Below are positions 25,904 to 34,456 of a DNA stretch of 64,000 nucleotides, in pieces. The notes beneath the pieces were generated by a model, which saw only the letters and a list, made by a program, of their open reading frames with translations, was not told the DNA's origin and ran no database searches. Within the stretch, counting starts at the first letter, position 1. The number at the start of each line of letters is the position of its first letter. The DNA is from Paenibacillus planticolens (GTDB lineage Bacteria; Bacillota; Bacilli; Paenibacillales; NBRC-103111). A program made the position numbers and the translations under genes. The stretch covers positions 1 through 64,000 of the forward strand of contig NZ_WHNZ01000041.1 of the NCBI RefSeq assembly GCF_013141725.1, given 5' to 3'.

Positions 25904-26686
25904 ATGAATTTGGGATTGACAGGAAAAGTAACTCTGATTACCGGCGGAAGCAAGGGGATCGGATTGGTGACAGCGATCACGCTAGCGTCTGAAGGCGCTC
26001 ATATCGCCATTTGCGCTCGCAATGAAGACGACCTTCGGGGCGCAGCAGCGAGGATTGTAGAGAAAACCGGCGCGAAGGTTCATTATATTCAAGCCGACGT
26101 TTCTTCCGAGAAAGATTGCCAAAGAGCTGTTGCGGAAACGGTGGAGCGCTTTGGGCGATTGGATATTTTGATCAACAATGCCGGAACCTTCGCCGCCGGC
26201 CCTTTCGAGCATGCGACGCACGAGGCGTGGACACAGGATCTCGATTTGAAATTGTTTGGTGCTATTCATTGTTCCAAAGCAGCCCTGCCTTACTTAAAAG
26301 AGTCAGGTAGAGGAGCGATTGTGAACATGTCTACATCCTCCGCCAAAACCCCTGGCGCATCAACGCTGCCCACTTCGGTCAGCCGTGCCGCAGGCTTGGC
26401 GTTAACGAAGGCGATGAGCCAGGATTTGGCCGCCAGCCATATTCGCGTGAATGCCGTCTGCGTAGGATTAATTCAAAGCGATCAAATCGAGCGAAGCTGG
26501 AAAAACCAGCATCCCGAGCTGACCTGGGAGCAATTCTCACAGCTTCCCCACCATCAAATTCCTTTGGGACGCGTCGGCTATACGCAAGAGGCTGCCAACG
26601 TCATCGCGTTTCTCGTATCCGATGCGGCCTCTTATGTGACAGGCACATCGGTAAATGTCGACGGCGGAAAAGGCGCAACGCTGTAA
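25904..26686 (+). CDS. Short-chain dehydrogenase/reductase fold protein with altered active site
   Basis: A 260-residue SDR-fold protein. The cofactor motif TGGSKGIG is at 13-20 and NNAG at 91-94. At the catalytic position the usual YxxxK is replaced by T157 and R161 (LPTSVSRAAG), confirmed in the nucleotides ACT and CGT. The typical C-terminal SYVTGTSVNVDGG is present. ATG 25904 follows AGGAGG; an upstream ATG overlaps that site. It could bind NAD(P) without standard SDR chemistry or use a different mechanism. A perfect Fnr box lies upstream. Confidence 0.85.
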   Translation: MNLGLTGKVTLITGGSKGIGLVTAITLASEGAHIAICARNEDDLRGAAARIVEKTGAKVHYIQADVSSEKDCQRAVAETVERFGRLDILINNAGTFAAGPFEHATHEAWTQDLDLKLFGAIHCSKAALPYLKESGRGAIVNMSTSSAKTPGASTLPTSVSRAAGLALTKAMSQDLAASHIRVNAVCVGLIQSDQIERSWKNQHPELTWEQFSQLPHHQIPLGRVGYTQEAANVIAFLVSDAASYVTGTSVNVDGGKGATL

Positions 26687-26765
26687 GGCGCTGCATGTGA
26701 AGAGGGTGTCCCAAAAGAAAGAATTAATGACTTTTAGGACAGGGCTGCCTTTCAGAAAAAAAAGA

Positions 26766-26806
26766 GCAAAGGAGTTAAGCGGCTTTCATGCGCTTAACTC
26801 CTTTGC
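26766..26806. terminator. Strong bidirectional terminator after the SDR gene
   Basis: A 16-bp perfect stem: GCAAAGGAGTTAAGCG (26766-26781) pairs with CGCTTAACTCCTTTGC (26791-26806). It is flanked by 11-bp direct repeats AGAGGGTGTCC (26701-26711, 26843-26853). The wider gap 26687-27142 has no gene; it holds this hairpin and structured repeat C. Confidence 0.9.
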
Positions 26807-26917
26807 TTCTTGCGTCAACGGCTGCTTTCTTAGCAAAAAATGAGAGGGTGTCCTCACTCATTTCTATGACTAATGGGAAAACCTCTTCGTTATAGTTATG
26901 CTTTGTGCTCAAAATAA

Positions 26918-27093
26918 GGGAAAAATCCCATTTATATTCACTGCAGAAGCTTGTCTGATCCATTTATCTGGAAAAACTCCCCCTATTTGGGCCGGATTCG
27001 TAGGGATCTACGAAATCCGATCAAATTAAAGGGATTTTTCCTTTTATTTTCCTGCGAGGTCATCTTTCGAGCAAATTAGAGGGAGATCTTCCC
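26918..27093. repeat. Quadripartite structured repeat, element C (176 bp)
   Basis: Plus units start at 26918 (GGGAAAAATCCCATTTATAT) and 26970 (GGAAAAACTCCCCCTATTTG). Minus units have 5' ends at 27041 (GGAAAAATCCCTTTAATTTG) and 27093 (GGGAAGATCTCCCTCTAATT). Geometry equals elements A, B and D, but the core sequence is GGGAAAAATCCC-like rather than GGGAACTACAGGG. Confidence 0.78.
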
Positions 27094-27142
27094 GTTAACT
27101 TGCTTCACCGTCTTCAGAAAACTTACGGGACAGCTTCTTTTA

Positions 27143-27790
27143 TTAAACCTGCTTTCTCAAAGCCCATTGACCGGCCTGAAGGATCAACTTCCTGTACATC
27201 GGGTGCTTAAATGATTCCACATGGTGCCCTGGCATGAGGTAAACAACTCTGCCCAGTCCGTACTCATGTGCCCAAGCAGCAGGCCACTTCTCGCCTTCAT
27301 GCGTATATTCGAGCAGCACCGTTTTCTCTGACAACGGATCCATGTCGTAGCGGTAAGGCTCCTCATCCATGGAGAACGGCTCGATCCCTTGCGTGATCTC
27401 ATGTTCGGCAGAGGTAAGATGGAAATCCAACGATGTATAAGGAGGATGTCCCGTAAATTTGGCGCCTATCAATTGGCTCAGCTCGTATCTCGCTTGCAGC
27501 GATACCCCGTTATGTATAACAAGCAGCCCACCGCCACCGCTTACATAGGCTAGTACGCCTGCTACTTGCTCTGGCGTCACCTGGATCTTCCAACTATCCG
27601 TATAGGAAATGAATAAATCAAACGCTTGCAACTGTTCAAACGTTAGTTTCTCCCTGTCTTCCGATATCTCCACACCGATATGATCCCGGAATACCTCCGT
27701 TATGTCATCAACTACCGCTTGAAGCGGATGATATTTGGCGTTTGTGATGTCTCCCAGCAATAAAGCTTTTTTGTCGTTGTTCATATGCAT
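27143..27790 (-). CDS. ThuA domain-containing protein
   Basis: A 215-residue protein of the ThuA-like/glutamine-amidotransferase-like fold. Typical features are DLFISYTDSW, a GGGLLVIHNG strand-turn, LDFHLTSAEHEITQGI and the C-terminal YGLGRVVYLMPGHHVES. ThuA proteins take part in sugar (trehalose or related) catabolism, though the reaction is not settled. AAAGGGG precedes the ATG. It is 20 bp downstream of the SDR gene and is the last gene of the oligosaccharide locus. Confidence 0.85.
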   Translation of the reverse strand: MHMNNDKKALLLGDITNAKYHPLQAVVDDITEVFRDHIGVEISEDREKLTFEQLQAFDLFISYTDSWKIQVTPEQVAGVLAYVSGGGGLLVIHNGVSLQARYELSQLIGAKFTGHPPYTSLDFHLTSAEHEITQGIEPFSMDEEPYRYDMDPLSEKTVLLEYTHEGEKWPAAWAHEYGLGRVVYLMPGHHVESFKHPMYRKLILQAGQWALRKQV

Positions 27791-27810
27791 ACAAGCCCCT
27801 TTCGATTTGT

Positions 27811-28536
27811 TTACCAGCTCATTACCTCTGCCTTGTAATCAAGGAAAGCCGGGTGCGTTAATACTTCTTTGTTTTCTCGATACTGACATAGCGTTTCCAC
27901 GATCTGTGAGGCCGCTTCTTCCGCTGCGACATCAGCTGAATCGTTTCGTTTCCCGCTCATATACGTCTTCATCCAGCCTGGGTGAATGACAAGAACGCGT
28001 CCGCCTTTATTTTTCAATTGATTATGAACGATGTTGGATTGAATGTTTAATGCCGCCTTCGACATGCAGTAACCGTACCAACTCTCCCGCCACGTTTGAT
28101 TGATCTGACCGGCTTCGGAAGAAATGTTGACGATCAGCTTGTCTTCGCCGTTCATCAGCAGCGATATGATCGCATTCGTCACGCGCAGCGGACCCAATGC
28201 GTTCACGTTATACAACCCCATGATCGCGTTGAAATCGATCTCGCCAAAAATCTCATCATCCTTGCCGCTGGCGATACCCGCATTATTAATAACAAGATCC
28301 AATTTGCTCGTATACCCGGCGATCTTGATCGCAGCTTGCCTAACACTCTCGTCATCCGATACGTCCAAATCAATCGTGATTAGCCTTCCGTCATAGGCAT
28401 AGACCGCTTTGTCGAGCTGATTCCAATCCCGCATAAATCGTCCAGCGAACACGGTGTATCCTCGTTCGAGCAGCTGAACCGCCAACTCATACCCTAACCC
28501 CCGGTCCGCTCCGGTAACCAATGCATACTTTGTCAT
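27811..28536 (-). CDS. Short-chain dehydrogenase/reductase
   Basis: A 241-residue classical SDR with an intact active site. The cofactor motif is TGADRGLG at 8-15, NNAG lies at 84-87, serines sit at 139-140, and Y156-x3-K160 is in WYGYCMSKAALN. It is an NAD(P)-dependent oxidoreductase, likely acting on a sugar-derived alcohol or ketone given the neighbouring uptake genes. It lies 26 bp after the YesN-type regulator gene and 20 bp before the ThuA gene, in one transcription unit. Confidence 0.88.
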   Translation of the reverse strand: MTKYALVTGADRGLGYELAVQLLERGYTVFAGRFMRDWNQLDKAVYAYDGRLITIDLDVSDDESVRQAAIKIAGYTSKLDLVINNAGIASGKDDEIFGEIDFNAIMGLYNVNALGPLRVTNAIISLLMNGEDKLIVNISSEAGQINQTWRESWYGYCMSKAALNIQSNIVHNQLKNKGGRVLVIHPGWMKTYMSGKRNDSADVAAEEAASQIVETLCQYRENKEVLTHPAFLDYKAEVMSW

Positions 28537-28562
28537 GGCTATCCCACCCCCACATTTCTGAT

Positions 28563-30191
28563 CTACACTTTGACACTAGCAAATGATTTTAGCTTTCTGT
28601 ATTCGACAGGCGTCAGCCCGTTATAAGACTTGAATATTTTGATAAAATAACTCTGGCTGTCATATCCCAGCAGCTCGCAAATTTTACACATCGGCTCATT
28701 GGTCATATCCAGCAGTTCCTTCGCTCTTTCCATTTTCATTCGGGTTACGTATTCAATAAAGGTTTCCCCGGTCTCCTTCTTGAACAAACGGCTGAAGTAG
28801 CTGGAATTCAAAAACAGATGCTCGGCCACTTCCTCCAGAGAGATGCGCTTATCCAAATTCATGGACACATATTGCAAGGCATTCAACACAGACAGACGCT
28901 TGCTTTGGTCCATAATTTCCCCCGTCACCGAGATGGCGGAATGGAAGTAATCGATAAGCCAATGCTCCAACTCCGTCATGGTATCGATCTCCAGAATATC
29001 CTTGTGCATCACATCGACGGAATACGTGGATCGGAAATGCTGCAAGGATTCCAATTTCAGCTTCAAATCCAGCAGCAGCTTCAATACCCAATCCTTCACC
29101 ATCTCCGGTGGATACGTCTGTTCCTTGAATACGTTCATCCAACGCTTAACGGTTGGCAGCAAGGCCGCTTCTTGTTTATCGACGAGTATGTCCCTGAACT
29201 CTTCATTGGCTTTATCGTAATTAGCGAATACGCAGGCTGGAACAAGCTCCCGCTCCTGTTGTCTGGCAATCTCCCCTTCGCCTAAATAGAAGCGCTGTGC
29301 AGTGCTGCCCAGCAGCCCATTAAGGCCCAGCTTCAGTTCCTCGGGGTTGGTGCTTATGCTTCCGATCAAATACGTCATCGTTATTTTCAAGAATCGGTGC
29401 AGTGCCCCTTGTATCAACGCAATCGTCCGCTTGGTTTGCTCAAACGGATTGATCTTAAGACCCGGAGGATATAGAAACAGCATAAAGGATTCTTTGGCAT
29501 CATAGCTGGCATGAATCGCCCCAGAACGCTCTTTGTCCAAGACTTCCAGAATCACATTGTTGACAGCAAAGCGCAAAATATCGTTGGATACGAATCGTTG
29601 CGCAACGCTACGGTAATTGCTGATAAAGCCCATAACCGGCAGGCAGACCTGCCCTTGAAAGCTTAAGCCAAAGGCTCCGGCCTCCGCCTCCCACTTGGCT
29701 GCATCCAAAATAGGCTCTTGAATGGTGCTGCGAATAAACTTCTCCTTCATCATCTCTTTGCTGCGATCAACCAGATTAAGCAGATGGGTATGAAGCTGAT
29801 CCTGCCGCTGTTCTTGGTCCAGTTTCACCTTGAATTGCAGCAGCAGCTGCTCCAGATCTGACGGATTCAGCGTGTCCTTCAATAGGTATTCCTGAACATT
29901 CAGCTTCATAGCCTGCTGCGCATAATGAAATTCACTATGGCATGACAGAATTGCGACTCGAATGTCCGGTTTCCGCTGCTGCAGCTCACGAATGAGGTCC
30001 AAACCGTTCATCTTGGGCATGCCAATATCCGTAATGACAATATCCGGCATGTCCTTCTCGCACGCTTCCAGAGCGCTTATTCCATTTTCATGAACGCCGG
30101 TCAACTGCAAATCGAGGCTTTCCCAGGCAATGGCTTCCGATAATAACTCAAGAACGGGATAGTCATCGTCTACCAATATCACTTTATACAT
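28563..30191 (-). CDS. Response regulator with AraC-type DNA-binding domain (YesN-like)
   Basis: A 542-residue regulator: receiver domain at 1-120 with phosphoacceptor D55 (IVITDIGMP), a long middle region of about 300 residues common in this family, and a C-terminal AraC HTH (VAEHLFLNSSYFSRLFKKETG, ICELLGYDSQSYFIKIFK). Its ATG overlaps the sensor kinase gene by 8 bp. It probably activates the adjacent ABC transporter operon in response to an extracellular oligosaccharide. Confidence 0.92.
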   Translation of the reverse strand: MYKVILVDDDYPVLELLSEAIAWESLDLQLTGVHENGISALEACEKDMPDIVITDIGMPKMNGLDLIRELQQRKPDIRVAILSCHSEFHYAQQAMKLNVQEYLLKDTLNPSDLEQLLLQFKVKLDQEQRQDQLHTHLLNLVDRSKEMMKEKFIRSTIQEPILDAAKWEAEAGAFGLSFQGQVCLPVMGFISNYRSVAQRFVSNDILRFAVNNVILEVLDKERSGAIHASYDAKESFMLFLYPPGLKINPFEQTKRTIALIQGALHRFLKITMTYLIGSISTNPEELKLGLNGLLGSTAQRFYLGEGEIARQQERELVPACVFANYDKANEEFRDILVDKQEAALLPTVKRWMNVFKEQTYPPEMVKDWVLKLLLDLKLKLESLQHFRSTYSVDVMHKDILEIDTMTELEHWLIDYFHSAISVTGEIMDQSKRLSVLNALQYVSMNLDKRISLEEVAEHLFLNSSYFSRLFKKETGETFIEYVTRMKMERAKELLDMTNEPMCKICELLGYDSQSYFIKIFKSYNGLTPVEYRKLKSFASVKV

Positions 30192-32007
30192 GGCTGCGCC
30201 CCTCCAATTCCCTGGGAAAAAGCATCGTTACCCAGCTTCCTTTTCCGCGTTCACTGTCGATCTTCATTTCAAAAGCATCCCCAAAGGTCAGCTTCATCCG
30301 TTCCCATACATTAGGCAAACCAACGCTGGAGAAGCGGTATGCATCCTCTCCCTCCGCCGTGTCCAAGCCCTTGCCTAACAGCACAGTATGACGTAGTTTG
30401 GCTAATACGTGGGGTTCCATGCCTTGCCCGTTATCCTCAACAATCACGACGAATTGGCGTTCGTTGACAATTGCCCTCAGCGTTATCGTTCCAGCGCATT
30501 GGTTCAACCCGTGAATAAGCGCATTTTCGATAATCGGCTGTAAAAAGAATCTCGGCACCTTCTCAAAAAGCACATCCGGTGACACATCAACTTCAAGATT
30601 TACCTTTTCCTTTTGCCGCATATCCATTAACTGCACATACTGCTTGACGGTCTCCACTTCCTCGTGAAAGCAGATCAAATCTTGATCCTGAGAGATCGTC
30701 ATTCTGAGAAGCTTGGAAAGTGAGCTCATCATCTGCGCGCTTTCCACATCTCCTTTCCGCAGCACCTTCATTCGAATCGAATTCAGGACATTAAACAAGA
30801 AATGCGGATTAATCTGCACCTGCAGCATGGCCAGTTCTGCCTTGCGCTTGCGCGTCTGGGTCTCTGTAATTTCAGCAATCATAACCTTGATGTGATCCAA
30901 CATGTGATCGATGGACATACCGAGAATTCCGATTTCATCCTTGCCCCGGATAAAGGAGCGAACCTCCAAATTGCCCCGCCGTACGGTTGCCGCCACTCTG
31001 CCAAGATGTGCAAGCGGTTTGGTGAAAGCTTGCAGGAGATACAGCAGCAGCAATAAAAATACAAGAAATGAAATGACTTGATAAATAAATACCTTTTTAA
31101 AAATGGAATCGATTTTGAAAATCGCTTTTTTGTAAGGAATTAGTGACACAAGCTTCCAATCCGTAACGCTTAGCGGGAGCGTCGTCAGCAAGTAATCTTC
31201 ATCCTCAATGCGAATGATATCCGAAGCGTGTCCTGCTGCTTGCTTCACATAGGGAAATTTCAATCCGACATGTTCGCTGTTCCTTTGTGAAAGAATGGTA
31301 TCCGACTCATCCAGCAGCAAAGTTCCTTGATCGGAAGCAATCCGGTTAAAAATTTGGTTCACTTGATTTTCCATGATGGTGACAATGACATAGCCGTAAA
31401 TATCGAGCCCCTCGCCTCGCAGTGTGCGGGCTACAGAGATTTGATGTAAATTTTTCAATGACTTTTCAGTTGAAAACACGGTCGGTGCCGTTCCCACCCA
31501 GTAGGATTGAATCCCGCTCAAATCTTTCAACTTGCCGAACCAAGGCTCTTCGAAGATTTGCATCGGATCATACTCATACAGCGGGTAGTTGGTATAATAC
31601 GTTCCGTTCTTCAATAAAATCGTTACATAACTTTTCTCGCCTGTGAAAGTAATATTCGTGATTTTGCTCGTTATCTTATATCTGTCTGCAAATCTCCGAT
31701 ATTCAATATCCGCTCCCTGGTATCCGGTGCCTGAAACCTCTCTCAGAATCGTATTAATTTCAGAATCCATTTGAATATAATTCGTAATATTCAGCATGTA
31801 TTTCAGTAAATTCGTGACGTAGCCGTCTACCAACTTTAGCGATTCCGCCGCATTGGATACCGCTTGTTCCTTAACCGCATCCCGCGTCAAATAATTGTAG
31901 ACCGAGATGGTAATACAAGCCGGAATCAAGATGCAGACAACGGATGCAATCATTAATTTAAATCGAAGCGTTCGGGGTGGCATCATTCTAGCCAGCATCT
32001 TCCACAT
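30184..32007 (-). CDS. Sensor histidine kinase with HAMP domain (YesM-like, His_kinase family)
   Basis: A 607-residue membrane kinase. One helix at about 18-40, an extracellular Cache-like sensor domain (about 45-295), a second helix (about 305-325), HAMP, then the His_kinase motif LQVQINPHFLFNVLNSIRMK and an ATPase domain (LIHGLNQ, VEDNGQGM). GGGAGG is just upstream of the ATG. Paired with the YesN-like regulator by an 8-bp overlap and placed 71 bp after the binding-protein gene, so sensor and binding protein likely respond to the same sugar. Confidence 0.92.
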   Translation of the reverse strand: MWKMLARMMPPRTLRFKLMIASVVCILIPACITISVYNYLTRDAVKEQAVSNAAESLKLVDGYVTNLLKYMLNITNYIQMDSEINTILREVSGTGYQGADIEYRRFADRYKITSKITNITFTGEKSYVTILLKNGTYYTNYPLYEYDPMQIFEEPWFGKLKDLSGIQSYWVGTAPTVFSTEKSLKNLHQISVARTLRGEGLDIYGYVIVTIMENQVNQIFNRIASDQGTLLLDESDTILSQRNSEHVGLKFPYVKQAAGHASDIIRIEDEDYLLTTLPLSVTDWKLVSLIPYKKAIFKIDSIFKKVFIYQVISFLVFLLLLLYLLQAFTKPLAHLGRVAATVRRGNLEVRSFIRGKDEIGILGMSIDHMLDHIKVMIAEITETQTRKRKAELAMLQVQINPHFLFNVLNSIRMKVLRKGDVESAQMMSSLSKLLRMTISQDQDLICFHEEVETVKQYVQLMDMRQKEKVNLEVDVSPDVLFEKVPRFFLQPIIENALIHGLNQCAGTITLRAIVNERQFVVIVEDNGQGMEPHVLAKLRHTVLLGKGLDTAEGEDAYRFSSVGLPNVWERMKLTFGDAFEMKIDSERGKGSWVTMLFPRELEGRSHV

Positions 32008-32078
32008 CTGCGATCCTCCCTTATTGAAACCAGGAAGGGCTACCTGTGCCCCCTCCTACTTGCTTCTATTATAGCTAT

Positions 32079-33461
32079 TTATTTTTTATTGGCATCAATC
32101 AATTTTTGAACGCGGTCATTGGATTTTTTGATCATCGTGTCTATATCCTGCTTACCGAAAATCAACAATTCAAATTCCTCATTAATCGCTTTATTGATTT
32201 CCGCTTGATACGTCACAGGTGGAATCGATTTGGCTGATTTGTAACCGGTCATCACGTTCGTAATCGAGGCTTTATCAACCTTTTCCGGGTTTTTCGTTTT
32301 GCTCAGAATGACATCGACAATTTTCCCCATTTCCTCCGGCTTGACTTTGCTCCATGCTGGAATCTGTTTGCCTTGTACGATTTGTCCTTCTGTCGTATAC
32401 CAACGAATGAACTTATACGCTTCTTCCTTATGTTTGGAATTGGCCGCTATCGCCATGTAATCTGTGATATACGGCGCGTAGCCGCTTGGATCGCCAGGCG
32501 CGTTTTTCGGATATGGCGCTACGGCAACATTGAAATTCAGCGGAAATTGGTCTGTACCGCCAAGCTCGCTCGTAAACCAACTGCCCATCAGAACCATGCT
32601 TGTCGTTTGGTTAAAGAAGGCTGGACGATAGTGCAGCTTTTGCGATATTCTTTCGTCGTACGGAGTTAAAGATTTGTCCTCCTTCTCCATTTTGAGGTAA
32701 AGCTCAATCGTTTTTCTAAATAAAGGGCTATCAAGATTGGAGGTGCCGTCCGCTTTCAGGAATTCCATATTTTCCGGTTGGTTGCCTAACTCCAGCTTCA
32801 TAAACTCCATAAATCCGCCGTCAGTCGGACCGTGGAAGAATGCCCCGTAACGCTTCGTTGCGCCATCGACTTTCGTCAATTTCTTGGCATAGTCCCTGAA
32901 CTCATCCCAAGTCCAATCCGTAGGCACTTTCAGTCCCGCTTGATCCAAATGGTCTTTGTTCAAAACAACATACCAAGGTGTAAGCTTCGTCGGCAGAGCA
33001 TAATATTTGCCGTTGAGCTGCGTATCGACCTTATATTCTTCACTAACCTTAAAGCCTTCTTTGGCAATGAATTCATCCATCGGCGCAGCAATCCCCAAGG
33101 CAACCCGCTTCGCAAAGCTGGCTGGGTCCGTCAGCATCAAGACATCCATCGTTTCCCCGGAGGAAGCGGCCAAATCGAGTTTTTTATTCGCCTCTGCCGT
33201 ATCCCCCTTATCGCTAAGTTGAACCAGATCAATCTTAATATCGGGAAATTTCTTCTCAAAAGCGGGAATTGTTTCCTTCCAGTTGTAGTTCGAGTCCATG
33301 CCGTGCGTCAAAAATCGAATCGTAACCGCTTCCTTCGACTTCCCGCCGGACGGCGTGCTGCTTCCCTCTTTGGATTGTGTTTTATTTTCGGCGGAACAAC
33401 CGACAAGTAAACTTAATCCCACAGTTCCTACTAGCAAAGCCTTGAACGCATTCTTTTTCAA
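32079..33461 (-). CDS. Sugar ABC transporter substrate-binding lipoprotein (CUT1)
   Basis: A 460-residue extracellular solute-binding protein, family 1. A lipoprotein signal peptide ends at the lipobox LLVGC with C22, followed by a Ser/Gly/Lys-rich linker. The body has the usual two-lobe features (TIRFLTHG near the start, VLMLTDPASFAKRV, EEAYKFIRWYTTEGQ). The start is TTG with GGAGGGG 5 nt upstream. A cre-like site 21-34 bp upstream suggests catabolite repression. It delivers an oligosaccharide to the permeases at 33608 and 34457; no ATPase is encoded nearby. Confidence 0.93.
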   Translation of the reverse strand: MKKNAFKALLVGTVGLSLLVGCSAENKTQSKEGSSTPSGGKSKEAVTIRFLTHGMDSNYNWKETIPAFEKKFPDIKIDLVQLSDKGDTAEANKKLDLAASSGETMDVLMLTDPASFAKRVALGIAAPMDEFIAKEGFKVSEEYKVDTQLNGKYYALPTKLTPWYVVLNKDHLDQAGLKVPTDWTWDEFRDYAKKLTKVDGATKRYGAFFHGPTDGGFMEFMKLELGNQPENMEFLKADGTSNLDSPLFRKTIELYLKMEKEDKSLTPYDERISQKLHYRPAFFNQTTSMVLMGSWFTSELGGTDQFPLNFNVAVAPYPKNAPGDPSGYAPYITDYMAIAANSKHKEEAYKFIRWYTTEGQIVQGKQIPAWSKVKPEEMGKIVDVILSKTKNPEKVDKASITNVMTGYKSAKSIPPVTYQAEINKAINEEFELLIFGKQDIDTMIKKSNDRVQKLIDANKK

Positions 33462-33481
33462 ATGAACCCCTCCATATTTTG

Positions 33482-33495
33482 TGATAGCGTTTCCA
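33482..33495. promoter_or_regulatory. cre-like CcpA site before the binding-protein gene
   Basis: On the minus strand TGGAAACGCTATCA fits the looser cre consensus TGNAANCGNTNNCA fully and the stricter one with one mismatch. It lies in the 146-bp gap between the permease and binding-protein genes, close to the TTG start. Confidence 0.5.
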
Positions 33496-33607
33496 TTGCA
33501 TGCTCGATTATTGTAACAAGAACTTTGGTTCCTTCTATAAAAGAGAATTGACTTTTTTACCGACTATTTTGACTTTATAACGCCAGCTCGCCCTGTCTTT
33601 ACGCCAA

Positions 33608-34441
33608 TTATCCTTTCACGCCTCCCATTGAGATGCCTTCAATAACGCTTTTCTGCCCGACCAAGAAAACGATGAGCAGCGGGAAGATCGCGGAAACGGC
33701 AGCGGCCATAATGAGGGAATAGAACTCGCCATTAATGCTTGAAAATTTCTGCATAGCCAACTGGATCGTATACAGCTTATCTGTTCTTAAGAAAATTAAC
33801 GGATTTTGATAATCGTTCCATGTCCAAATGAATCGCAGGATGGCATAGGTGGCTATAGCCGGACGCACCAACGGAAGTGCAATGCTTAAATAAATTTTGA
33901 AATGTCCTGCGCCTTCCATTTTGGCCGATTCGATGTACTCGTTGTGGATGCCTATAAAAAACTGTCTCAGCATAAACGTACCAAGTACACTAAAGCTATT
34001 GAGAATAATCAACCCCATATGGGTATCAAAAAAACCGGCGGAGCGGTATAAAATGAACTGCGGAATAAGAATGGCCTGTCCCGGAATCATATAGGTGGCG
34101 AGTACGATTAGAAACAGCCACTTGCCGGCTGGAAATTGAACTTTGGAAAAGCCATAGGCTGCCAAGCTCGAAACCGTACAGGAGATCAGCGTCGTTAGTA
34201 CACTAATTTTAATGGAATTCCAATAATACGTATAGAAGGGATAATGGCCAAACCATACCTCCTTGTAGTTTCCCCAAGCATTCCAATGGACTGGAATCCA
34301 TTCAATGGGGAAGTTGAAGACATCCGCTTCAATCTTGAACGATGCCGAAATCATCCAGAAGAAGGGCATTAGAAAAAGCAAGCTGAACAGAAACATGATG
34401 CCGGTAAGCGTTACTTTACGCAAATTGATTGCTGATTGCAC
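33608..34441 (-). CDS. Carbohydrate ABC transporter permease (CUT1, MalG-like)
   Basis: A 277-residue inner permease with six membrane helices. The EAA loop is seen as EYIESAKMEGAGHFKIYLSIALPLVRPAI, here recognised by ESAKMEGAG and LPLVRP, the site that docks the ATPase. GTG start with GGAGG 7 nt upstream. It lies 15 bp after its partner permease. The required MsmX-type ATPase is not in this window and is probably shared. Confidence 0.92.
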   Translation of the reverse strand: MQSAINLRKVTLTGIMFLFSLLFLMPFFWMISASFKIEADVFNFPIEWIPVHWNAWGNYKEVWFGHYPFYTYYWNSIKISVLTTLISCTVSSLAAYGFSKVQFPAGKWLFLIVLATYMIPGQAILIPQFILYRSAGFFDTHMGLIILNSFSVLGTFMLRQFFIGIHNEYIESAKMEGAGHFKIYLSIALPLVRPAIATYAILRFIWTWNDYQNPLIFLRTDKLYTIQLAMQKFSSINGEFYSLIMAAAVSAIFPLLIVFLVGQKSVIEGISMGGVKG

Positions 34442-34456
34442 AAGGCTTCCTCCTTC

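Noticed and set aside
26687..27142. Insertion sequence remnant
   Set aside because: No transposase fragment in any frame; hairpins and element C explain the non-coding sequence.
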